6,022 nt of DNA from positions 1 through 6,022 of the forward strand of contig VFHG01000039.1 in NCBI GenBank assembly GCA_009392075.1, written 5' to 3'. The position numbers and the translations under genes were made by a program. The DNA comes from SAR202 cluster bacterium. Lineage in GTDB: Bacteria; Chloroflexota; Dehalococcoidia; UBA3495. Below the pieces are notes generated by a model, which worked only from the letters and a program-made list of their open reading frames with translations, searched no databases and was not told the origin of the DNA. Of the stretch, positions 1-5,611 are shown piece after piece. How positions within the stretch are numbered: the stretch's first letter is position 1; each line of letters begins with the position of its first letter.

Positions 1-437
1 AAATCTTCGGTGGTCCATAATCCCAGGATGATGTCCAGCACCTCGCGAAAGCGGTCGTCCCGCGAGTCAAAATCTATCTTGAAGTTCCCGTACTCGTAGT
101 CAGCCGACCCGCGTCCGACCCCGAGATTCAACCGGCCGTTGCTGAGCAAGTCGACCATTGCAGTTTCTTCAGCCAGGCGGATCGGATTATGAAACGGCAG
201 GACACTGACCCCGGCGCCCAGCCTGATGGCCTTGGTCTGGGCGGCGATATGTGACAGGATGGGCATCAATGATGGGAATATCCCATAGCGACTAGAGTGG
301 TGTTCGGCGATCCAGAGGGAGTCGAAACCCAATTCCTCGGCGTATCGGGCCTGTTCCAGGACCTCTCCGTAGATCCGGCTCTGGTGGATCGTGTCCTTAT
401 CGGTCCAGGATGCCGGGAGAAATAGGGCGAACTTCAT
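1..437 (-). CDS. Luciferase-like (LLM class) flavin-dependent oxidoreductase, 3' end cut by window edge
   Basis: The first 145 codons of a TIM-barrel flavin monooxygenase or oxidoreductase of the bacterial luciferase superfamily, which uses FMNH2 or F420H2; the substrate cannot be told. It begins MKFALFLPAS, a typical first beta strand. The hallmark AEHH motif lies at residues 44-47 (LWIAEHH). A beta strand with an LGAGVSVLPFHNPIRLAEE motif at 73-91 and the GRLNLGVGRG motif at 101-110 follow, in the family's usual order. Family members are usually 300-380 residues, so more than half lies beyond the left edge. The ATG at 437 is preceded by AAGGAG at 450-455, a spacing of 12 nt that is slightly long. 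The gene is divergent from the MFS gene across about 108 nt. The family call is secure. The cofactor (FMN or F420) and the substrate are unknown. Confidence 0.9.
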   Translation of the reverse strand, partial: MKFALFLPASWTDKDTIHQSRIYGEVLEQARYAEELGFDSLWIAEHHSSRYGIFPSLMPILSHIAAQTKAIRLGAGVSVLPFHNPIRLAEETAMVDLLSNGRLNLGVGRGSADYEYGNFKIDFDSRDDRFREVLDIILGLWTTED

Positions 438-545
438 GACGGTAATCGGCTCCTTGTGTTTGGCGGTATCGGTCGGGACCGACACTCCAGGCGTCCAAAC
501 GCCATGGCGAGTATATAGCAGGCTGGGACTGCGGGGAATGGTGAT
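438..545. promoter_or_regulatory. Divergent control region with several palindromes
   Basis: The short region between the luciferase-like gene and the MFS gene must hold signals for both. It contains a perfect inverted repeat, TCGGTC-GG-GACCGA (469-482), a second one, GGCGT-CCAA-ACGCC (490-503), and an overlapping 10-bp palindrome, CGCCATGGCG (500-509). A self-complementary TATATA at 512-517 could serve as a -10 element for either strand, but neither direction has a convincing -35 box at 16-18 nt. The palindromes could be binding sites for a dimeric repressor that controls both genes. That role is an inference; only the symmetry is seen. Confidence 0.35.
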
Positions 546-1772
546 TTGATCCGTCGCTCCATCTACTCGCAAGCCTGGGCTTCGTCCTTTCGCTTCCGCG
601 ATTTCCGGCTTTTTTGGGCGTCCACCTTCTTTTACTCACTGGGCACCGGAATGGAGCACGTGGCGGTGGGGTGGCTGGTCTTCGACATCACGGGATCGGC
701 ATTCATAGTCGGAGTGGCCGCCGCCGCGCGCATGGCGCCCTTGTTCTTCCTGGGAATACTTTCCGGAGCGATGGCCGACTGGCTGGAGCGGCGCTTGTTC
801 CTGCTCTTCAGCGCCTTGAGTGCCGTGGCGGTGGCGGGAATAATGGCCGGGGTATTGTTAACCGGCGAACCCCCGATCTGGGCAGTAGTTGTGCTGGTCG
901 CCGCCGGTGGTTGCATGCTCGCCTTCACACTAACCACCCGGAACGCCTATACCTACGACATCGTGGGCCCTGAGCATGCTCTAAACGGACTATCCCTGAA
1001 CCAGATGGCCATGCAGGCCGGTGGCATCGGTGGAGCAATCATCTCCGGTGCGCTGATCGAGCTGGTGGGGCCAGGTTGGCAATATCTGGCAGTGGGCGCC
1101 AGTTATTTGGGTTCCGCATCAGTGCTTCTGGTCATCGGCCGGTCGCCCAGGACGGCTCAACCACTACGTGAGCCGGTGCTTCAAAACCTGGTGGGGTACG
1201 TCCGGTTCCTCAGAGAGAACCGGTTGATCTTCATTCTGATGTGCCTGACATCCATCACTGAAGTGCTGGGGTTCACTCATATGACGCTGCTGCCCGTGTT
1301 CGCCAAAGAAGTCTTACACGTCGGACCGGCCGGGCTTGGCTACCTGACGGCGGTGCGGCAGGCCGGGGGGTTGCTGGGCTTGGCGTTGCTGGCCAACCTT
1401 CGGGATTACCGGCGCAAAGGGCTGCTGATGTTCATCATCGCCACGGGGTTTGGCGTTGGACTGATGGCGTTCTCGGTTTCAGCGGCGCTGGTCTATTTCA
1501 TCATTATTCTGGCCGCGGTCAATGCCTGCGCCATGGCGGTGGACACTCTATACAAGACGCTGATGCAGTCCAACGTGCCCGACGAACAACGGGGACGGGC
1601 AATGGGCTCATGGGTCTTGAGCATCGGAGTGGCGCCGGTGGGTCATCTGGGCGTGGGCGGCCTGGCAACTGCGTTGGGAGCCCAAGGCGCTTTACTGGTG
1701 AACGGCGCCGTGCTGGCGGGAATCAGCCTGGCGGCAGCCATAGGACTGCCCAAGATACGCCGCTTGGAGTAG
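546..1772 (+). CDS. MFS transporter, EntS/MFS_3-like drug or metabolite exporter
   Basis: A 408-residue inner-membrane major facilitator permease, probably a proton-driven exporter, with about twelve hydrophobic segments spaced along its length and a polar central loop near 199-225. The N-terminus (FRDFRLFWASTFFYSLGTGM, 18-36) is typical of EntS-like permeases. MFS motif A is seen between TM2 and TM3 as GAMADWLERR (74-83). The C-terminal half has VPDEQRGRAMG (344-354), characteristic of the MFS_3 group. The start is TTG at 546: the frame is closed by TAG at 516-518, and the next ATG at 651 would cut into TM1. GGGGA at 533-537 gives 8 nt spacing. The gene ends 5 nt before the convergent hydrolase stop, with no terminator between. 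The cargo is unknown; export of a product or toxic intermediate of the neighbouring catabolic genes is only a guess. Confidence 0.88.
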   Translation: MIRRSIYSQAWASSFRFRDFRLFWASTFFYSLGTGMEHVAVGWLVFDITGSAFIVGVAAAARMAPLFFLGILSGAMADWLERRLFLLFSALSAVAVAGIMAGVLLTGEPPIWAVVVLVAAGGCMLAFTLTTRNAYTYDIVGPEHALNGLSLNQMAMQAGGIGGAIISGALIELVGPGWQYLAVGASYLGSASVLLVIGRSPRTAQPLREPVLQNLVGYVRFLRENRLIFILMCLTSITEVLGFTHMTLLPVFAKEVLHVGPAGLGYLTAVRQAGGLLGLALLANLRDYRRKGLLMFIIATGFGVGLMAFSVSAALVYFIIILAAVNACAMAVDTLYKTLMQSNVPDEQRGRAMGSWVLSIGVAPVGHLGVGGLATALGAQGALLVNGAVLAGISLAAAIGLPKIRRLE

Positions 1773-1777
1773 ACCTC

Positions 1778-2611
1778 TCAGCCTTCGGAAAGTATCCTCG
1801 CGGCAAACTTCTTCATCAGGGCGATGGCCCGGTCTGAGTCTGGGCCAGGGGTGTTGCCGAACAGATGTGGCATATCCGGGAACATCTCCAGTTCCAAATC
1901 ACCGCCCGCTTTCCGGTAATCAACCGCGAATTGCTCCGTTACCGGCACCGGCAGGTTGTTGTCGTCGGTACCTTGGACGATGAGCGTGGGCGGCAAGACC
2001 GCTTCTTCTCCCCGCTGCAATATCTGGCCCGGCGAGCCTTCTTTCATGGCATCAGTGGTCCGGAAATACGCCTCGGATAGCCCGATAATCCGGTCATTAC
2101 CCGTTTCCTGAACGAAGCGATAACGGGCATACGGGTCGACGATCGGCCATCCCAGCAAGAGGTACTTCATGGTGGCGTCCGCGTCCGAGCCAGGTAAGTC
2201 TATGTAGCGGTAAGCGGGATGATTGGGCCGCATGGCGCTGAGCAACACGGTGTGCCCTCCGCTGGACCCGGCGATACCGCCGACAGTGTTTGGGTCTGCG
2301 TTGAATTCCGCTGCATGGGCTTTCAGCCAACGGGTGGCGAGATTGACGTCGGCCACCTGTGCCGGATATGGATGGTCTGGCGATTGGCGGAAATCGACTG
2401 CCGCTACGACCATCCCACTCTCGGCTAATGCCCGGTCCATAACCTCGTTGGCAGACCGGTCGCCGTTGGTCCAGACGCCACCGTGAACGTCTACCAACCC
2501 TGGGAACGGACCCGCTCCCTCAGGCTGGTAGATTCGGACGGCTAGGCCGCTTTGATACTCAGATTCATGGACGGTTATCTCACATTTGTGCGCCGGGTCG
2601 TATGCGACCAT
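1778..2611 (-). CDS. Alpha/beta hydrolase, acetyl-esterase/BD-FAE-like
   Basis: A 277-residue cytoplasmic alpha/beta hydrolase with no signal peptide, expected to cleave esters or a related acyl bond. The oxyanion-hole motif is VHGGVW (42-47). The nucleophile elbow is GSSGG (115-119), with Ser117 as nucleophile. The likely catalytic Asp is Asp217 in QGTDDNNLPV, and the likely His is His249 in MPHLFG. The stretch VDFRQSPDHPYPAQVADV (72-89) is typical of the Aes/BD-FAE type rather than of meta-cleavage-product hydrolases. All triad parts are present, so the enzyme is probably active. ATG 2611 is preceded by GAGGA (2617-2621) at 5 nt. It follows the FAH-family gene by 42 nt on the same strand with no terminator between, so the two are probably co-transcribed. 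The substrate is unknown; esters or lactones made by neighbouring oxidative steps would fit. Confidence 0.88.
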   Translation of the reverse strand: MVAYDPAHKCEITVHESEYQSGLAVRIYQPEGAGPFPGLVDVHGGVWTNGDRSANEVMDRALAESGMVVAAVDFRQSPDHPYPAQVADVNLATRWLKAHAAEFNADPNTVGGIAGSSGGHTVLLSAMRPNHPAYRYIDLPGSDADATMKYLLLGWPIVDPYARYRFVQETGNDRIIGLSEAYFRTTDAMKEGSPGQILQRGEEAVLPPTLIVQGTDDNNLPVPVTEQFAVDYRKAGGDLELEMFPDMPHLFGNTPGPDSDRAIALMKKFAARILSEG

Positions 2612-2653
2612 TTGTATCCTCGCCGATAGTTTTTAAAATGGGCGCTGAGAAGG

Positions 2654-3670
2654 CTACTTCCGTTTGTATTTGTAATCTTTGGAGATGCCCGCTTCGGGTA
2701 ACGGCGCCGGGTTCTTGACCTGGAAGCGGTAGGCGGGGTCAAGTTTTGGCTTCGGGCCAATCGTTCCGCGAAGCACTCCGATGGCTTCCACGTCATGCTC
2801 GACCACGTCGCCCGGCTCTAGGAACCGGGCCTTCTCGTAGCCTTTACGGATGGCTTCTCTGATGGAGCCGCCGCCCACCGTCCCGCTGCCGATGACATCG
2901 CCGGGCACGATGCGGCTGTCCTTGGAGGCGCGTTCGACCATGTCCGCAAAGGTAAAGTAGGCGTCTTCGGCAGCTCCGTCTTTCAACCAGAGGTCGCCGT
3001 TGACCCTGACCTCGCACTTCAGTTGCAGGCGGTCGTCTTTCAGGTAGGGGGCCATCTCGTCGGTGGTTACCAGCCATGGGCCAATGGACGACGCGGTGTC
3101 CTTGCCCTTGGCGGGCCCTAGGCCAAATGCCATTTCGTCCACCTGCAGGTCTCGGGCACTCCAGTCATTGAACAGTGTGAAGCCGGCGATGTAATCCATA
3201 GCGTCTGCCGCTGCCACGTTGCTGCCTTCCTTTCCGATCACGCAACCGATCTCTAGTTCGTAGTCGAACTGGGTTGAGGCGGAAGGAAACGGTATCTGGG
3301 AGTCCGGTCCGTAGATGCACAGAGGGTTGGAGAAATAGAAGACCGGCATCCGGTACCAGACCTCGTTGGGTTCGCGGGTGCCCTGGTTGCTGGCGTGTTC
3401 TTCATAAACGATGAAATCGCGCACGGTGGGCGGCTGGATTATCGGGGAGCGAAGGCGAATATCCGCCAGGGGTGTTCCGGACTTAGATGGATTCTTGGCC
3501 AGGGCGTCTCGTAACCGGTCGATAGGCGAGTCATCCTCCTCCAACAACGCCCGCACGTCGCGCAGGGGGTGGCCGCCTTTGCCCAGCAGGTCGCTGACAT
3601 CCAGAACTTGGTCGTTCTGCAGGACGCCGCAGCGGGGTCCTTTATCGGTTTCATAGGTCAGTAACTTCAT
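2654..3670 (-). CDS. Fumarylacetoacetate hydrolase (FAH) family enzyme
   Basis: A 338-residue metal-dependent enzyme of the FAH superfamily, which hydrolyses C-C bonds of acylpyruvates and beta-diketones or hydrates 2-hydroxy-dienoates. The N-terminal domain (about 1-75) is followed by the catalytic fold. VRDFIVYEEH (83-92) matches the FAH catalytic-His segment, with His92. YELEIGCVIGKEG (137-149) supplies metal ligands Glu138 and Glu140. NDWSARDLQ (168-176) supplies Asp169, and Lys190 matches the catalytic Lys segment before IGPWLVT. GDVIGSGTVGGGS (257-269) is the usual C-terminal glycine-rich loop. All key residues are present. The resemblance to true FAH around NDWSARD is strong, but the tail is different and Lys-rich (KDYKYKRK). 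The start is ATG 3670, favoured by its ribosome site over TTG 3691. It is the first gene of a pair with the downstream hydrolase. The exact substrate is unknown. Confidence 0.92.
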   Translation of the reverse strand: MKLLTYETDKGPRCGVLQNDQVLDVSDLLGKGGHPLRDVRALLEEDDSPIDRLRDALAKNPSKSGTPLADIRLRSPIIQPPTVRDFIVYEEHASNQGTREPNEVWYRMPVFYFSNPLCIYGPDSQIPFPSASTQFDYELEIGCVIGKEGSNVAAADAMDYIAGFTLFNDWSARDLQVDEMAFGLGPAKGKDTASSIGPWLVTTDEMAPYLKDDRLQLKCEVRVNGDLWLKDGAAEDAYFTFADMVERASKDSRIVPGDVIGSGTVGGGSIREAIRKGYEKARFLEPGDVVEHDVEAIGVLRGTIGPKPKLDPAYRFQVKNPAPLPEAGISKDYKYKRK

Positions 3671-3675
3671 CCGGT

Positions 3676-3680
3676 CTCCC
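3676..3680 (-). promoter_or_regulatory. Ribosome binding site deciding the FAH-family start
   Basis: GGGAG on the minus strand lies 5 nt before ATG 3670. The frame stays open to a TTG at 3691, which would add seven residues (MLRLGDR), but that TTG has no purine-rich site at a suitable distance. Starting at 3670 also gives the usual family N-terminus, MKLLTYE. Confidence 0.75.
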
Positions 3681-3728
3681 AATCTCAGCAAGTTGCGTTC
3701 CTACTCACACTTGAGGGGAACAGAGGGA

Positions 3729-3757
3729 ATTACAGCACACGTGCCTGCCACGGTCAA
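3729..3757 (-). promoter_or_regulatory. Sigma70-type promoter for the FAH-hydrolase pair
   Basis: Reading the minus strand, TTGACC (3757-3752) is followed after exactly 17 nt by TGTAAT (3734-3729). These match the -35 and -10 consensus at 5 of 6 positions each. The predicted transcript start is near 3722, giving a leader of about 50 nt before ATG 3670. The promoter begins 4 nt past the T-tract of the upstream terminator, which makes the FAH-hydrolase pair a separate transcription unit. Activity is inferred from sequence only. Confidence 0.65.
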
Positions 3758-3761
3758 ACGC

Positions 3762-3793
3762 AAAAAACCCCGGCCCGTTGAAGCGAACCGAGG
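3762..3793 (-). terminator. Rho-independent terminator of the monooxygenase pair
   Basis: On the minus strand, CCTCGGTTCG (3793-3784) pairs with CGGGCCGGGG (3777-3768) around the 6-nt loop CTTCAA. The stem is 10 bp with three G-U pairs, and six T follow at once (3767-3762). It lies 40 nt past the stop of the muconolactone-isomerase-like gene, where a terminator for that pair is expected. The plus strand has no T-tract after the stem, so it should work in one direction only. Confidence 0.85.
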
Positions 3794-3833
3794 TATATTC
3801 CGATGGCTTCAGGTGCCGGGCGCTAGATAATCG

Positions 3834-4124
3834 CTAACTGCCAGGCTCTTCATTGAGGAACGCCACGATGGATTCTTGTTCCATCAATGGATAAATAGCG
3901 AACTCGGCGGGAACGGCGTCGGCCCATTCATTGAGCAGTCGGTGCAACATCTCATTTGACTCCACATCGAAAACGCCCATGGCTCCCCGGCCAGTCCGTG
4001 GATAGAATGACCGAGCGATGCCGCGGGCCAGCTTGTCCTCCACCCAGGGCCAGAAGCTCTTTCTCGCCTCACGTACGTCTGAAGGCCTCGTCGGCACGGG
4101 TGTACTGATCACTAGAAACAGCAT
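3834..4124 (-). CDS. Muconolactone-isomerase-like small protein (dimeric alpha-beta barrel)
   Basis: A 96-residue protein, the length usual for muconolactone delta-isomerase, which moves the double bond of muconolactone in the catechol branch of the beta-ketoadipate pathway. The start MLFLV, a long polar helix (about 14-35), the strand ending YPRTGRG (41-47), VFDVESNEMLHRLL (51-64) and the last strand FAIYPL (75-80) follow the family's order. I cannot confirm the catalytic residues, so it may be a divergent isomerase or another barrel protein. ATG 4124 has GAGGAA at 8 nt; the longer reading from 4160 has no ribosome site. It lies 42 nt after the monooxygenase stop and before a strong terminator, so it is the last gene of that transcript. 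It probably acts on, or helps make, the monooxygenase product. Confidence 0.72.
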   Translation of the reverse strand: MLFLVISTPVPTRPSDVREARKSFWPWVEDKLARGIARSFYPRTGRGAMGVFDVESNEMLHRLLNEWADAVPAEFAIYPLMEQESIVAFLNEEPGS

Positions 4125-4132
4125 CTTAAAAA

Positions 4133-4138
4133 TTCCTC
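4133..4138 (-). promoter_or_regulatory. Ribosome binding site deciding the small-protein start
   Basis: GAGGAA on the minus strand lies 8 nt before ATG 4124. An in-frame ATG at 4160, adding twelve residues (MMVRDIRRGIFK), is preceded only by CGCGTAGTTTCAA, which is not a ribosome site. The upstream monooxygenase gene uses the same GAGGAAT sequence. Confidence 0.75.
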
Positions 4139-4166
4139 GTCTAATATCTCGAACCATCATTTGAAA

Positions 4167-5324
4167 CTACGCGTAGGTGAGAGCAGTAGGCTCCGCTCCT
4201 AGCAGCAACTGCCCGCCAAGTTCGTAGTTTGAATGCAGGCCAGATATATGCTGCCCGCCGACGTGCAGGTCTCTGAAGTACCTTTCAAGTTTGTTGGACT
4301 GATGAATCGCGCCCGTCCCGGCGGCGTAAAACAACATATCCACGACTTTGACCGATTGCCGGATGCCGTAGGCGATGGCCAGCCGGGCGTGGACTGCCTT
4401 ATCCATCAGGTCGGGTGCTCTGGCGGCCTGGGATTCCCACATAGCGCCCACCGCTTCTAGGACATAGCTCCGGCCAGCGCCGATCATGGCTTCGCACTCA
4501 CCGACCGTCGTCTGGACCGTAGTGCGGTCGCGGAGCAGCATAGTCGACGTGGTCGAGCCCGCGGTCGCCAAATCCTTGAAGGCGTTCATCGCGCCACGGG
4601 CCATGCCCAAGGCGTTGGCCGATGCGAGGGTCCAACTGCATAGGATCGCCGTTTGAGGGTTGTAAAGAGGGTTATCGTGTAGCGCCGGTTCCGCGCGGGA
4701 ATAGGTGTGGCTGGTAGGAACGAATAACTCTGAGAATTCGGCGTCGTTGCTTGCGGTGCCCCTCATACCCAAAGTCGACCAGACGACATGAACTTTCCCG
4801 GCCTCCACCGGGACGATGGCCACACGGCTGACCGGGCTCCCATCTTCATTTCTCACCGGTCCGTTGTCATCGACAACATCGCAGTTCAAAAACAGGCATT
4901 TGGCGTGGTCAACCCCGCTTAGATAGTTCCAGCGGCCTGAGACAAAATAACCGCCTTGAGTCAGTTTGGCGTTGCCGCCGGAGCGTGCCGAGCCCGAGCC
5001 TCTGACGTCGGGTGGGTCGCCAAACAGCTCTTTGGCCGCCTCAATGGTTATCCTTGAGACTGCAGACGTGAGCGCAGTGCCGTTAAAACAACACCAGCCC
5101 GCGGAGCCGTCCGCCTTGGAGATTTCTTCGACCACCGGAAATGCGGTGACCGGGTCCATTTCAGGTCCACCCAATATCTTGGGCACGTACAGTCCAAAGA
5201 GGCCTTCTTGGGCCATTGCTTCAGCTAATTCTGGGGGAAGTTGGCAATCTGAATCTATTTTGTCCAGATTTGCTTTAATCAGTGGGACGAATTTTTTCGC
5301 GGAGTCGAGCAGGGATTCTGCCAT
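4167..5324 (-). CDS. Acyl-CoA dehydrogenase-fold flavin monooxygenase (group D, HsaA/DszC-like)
   Basis: A 385-residue flavoprotein of the acyl-CoA dehydrogenase type-2 group. Members such as HsaA and DszC use reduced flavin from a separate reductase and O2 to hydroxylate aromatic or heterocyclic rings. The N-terminal helical domain has LPPELAEAMAQEGLFGLYVP (29-48) and ADGSAGW (71-77), the GW typical of this group. The middle beta domain has FVSGRWNYLSGVDHA (127-141) and LGMRGTASND (185-194). The C-terminal helices carry LERYFRDLHVGGQH (346-359). Where true dehydrogenases place the catalytic Glu after RD, this protein has His359-Ile360, which favours a monooxygenase. ATG 5324 has GAGGAA (5332-5337) at 7 nt. 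It heads a two-gene unit with the muconolactone-isomerase-like gene. No flavin reductase is seen in the window, so one must be supplied elsewhere. A dehydrogenase of unusual type is the main alternative. Confidence 0.82.
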   Translation of the reverse strand: MAESLLDSAKKFVPLIKANLDKIDSDCQLPPELAEAMAQEGLFGLYVPKILGGPEMDPVTAFPVVEEISKADGSAGWCCFNGTALTSAVSRITIEAAKELFGDPPDVRGSGSARSGGNAKLTQGGYFVSGRWNYLSGVDHAKCLFLNCDVVDDNGPVRNEDGSPVSRVAIVPVEAGKVHVVWSTLGMRGTASNDAEFSELFVPTSHTYSRAEPALHDNPLYNPQTAILCSWTLASANALGMARGAMNAFKDLATAGSTTSTMLLRDRTTVQTTVGECEAMIGAGRSYVLEAVGAMWESQAARAPDLMDKAVHARLAIAYGIRQSVKVVDMLFYAAGTGAIHQSNKLERYFRDLHVGGQHISGLHSNYELGGQLLLGAEPTALTYA

Positions 5325-5420
5325 CTAAAGATTCCTCGGGGTCAGTGGTGGTGGATCTGGAGCGTAGACCAGGCCGCAGCCTTTATCGAAACCTGGGTCA
5401 AATCTGCGCCTAACGCTGCT

Positions 5421-5449
5421 ATTATAGCCAATGCTAAATTATAGCCCAA
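5421..5449 (-). promoter_or_regulatory. Candidate promoter of the monooxygenase pair, within a tandem TATAAT repeat
   Basis: On the minus strand TTGGGC (5449-5444) is followed after 17 nt by a perfect TATAAT (5426-5421). The predicted start is near 5414, with a leader of about 90 nt to ATG 5324. A second perfect TATAAT lies at 5443-5438, inside the spacer, so two overlapping promoters are possible. Both -10 boxes sit in short palindromes: GCTAT-T-ATAGC (5418-5428) and GCTA-N5-TAGC (5433-5445). Confidence 0.55.
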
Positions 5450-5471
5450 ATAGCGCCACCTAAGCGTGGTT

Positions 5472-5487
5472 TGGTACTGGTACTGGT
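5472..5487. repeat. Short tandem repeat of TGGTAC
   Basis: Two full copies and one partial copy of TGGTAC lie in the divergent region between the monooxygenase and the DUF1800 gene. They may be a binding site or chance; nothing else ties them to a function. Confidence 0.35.
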
Positions 5488-5539
5488 GAGTTATAGCGAT
5501 CCGGCATAAAATTGACCAGCTGCCGTGACTGCCACCTGC

Positions 5540-5569
5540 TTGAATCAGTAAAATTCAAAGTGGTAGCAT
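5540..5569 (+). promoter_or_regulatory. Candidate promoter of the DUF1800 gene, with a symmetric site over the -35
   Basis: TTGAAT (5540-5545) is followed after 18 nt by TAGCAT (5564-5569), with an extended -10 TGG just before it (5561-5563). The -35 is also the left arm of a perfect inverted repeat, TTGAAT-N7-ATTCAA (5540-5558), a possible repressor site. The predicted start is near 5576, leaving a leader of about 35 nt. The box matches are moderate. Confidence 0.4.
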
Positions 5570-5597
5570 AAGCACTAACTATTGGTTGGTAGCGGCC

Positions 5598-5603
5598 GAG
5601 GAG
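5598..5603 (+). promoter_or_regulatory. Ribosome binding site deciding the DUF1800 start
   Basis: GAGGAG lies 8 nt before ATG 5612 but only 2 nt before the in-frame ATG at 5606. Spacing therefore favours 5612; the protein then begins MAEKDVALMGHLMRRAGFG. Confidence 0.7.
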
Positions 5604-5611
5604 AAATGTGG

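Noticed and set aside
614..973. Plus-strand frame of 119 codons inside the MFS gene, and the minus-strand frame at 632-937
   Set aside because: Both are shadows of the MFS gene, with Arg/Gly-rich or Ala/Thr-rich composition and no family features.
2612..2653. Possible terminator or promoter between the FAH-family gene and the hydrolase (TTTTAAAA present)
   Set aside because: There is no GC-rich stem and no paired -35/-10 boxes; the 42-nt gap fits co-transcription.
3671..3691. Longer FAH-family start at TTG 3691
   Set aside because: It has no ribosome site, while ATG 3670 has GGGAG at 5 nt and gives the normal family N-terminus.
4125..4160. Longer start of the muconolactone-isomerase-like gene at ATG 4160
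   Set aside because: There is no ribosome site before 4160; GAGGAA is correctly placed for 4124, and the resulting 96 residues match the family length.
4966..5328. A 120-codon plus-strand open frame opposite the monooxygenase
   Set aside because: It is antisense to a well-supported gene with clear domain motifs, has low-complexity composition and matches no family I recognise.
5388..5401. TTGACC on the minus strand (5401-5396) as a -35 box for the monooxygenase
   Set aside because: No acceptable -10 lies 16-18 nt downstream; the nearest AT-rich hexamer is only about 9 nt away.
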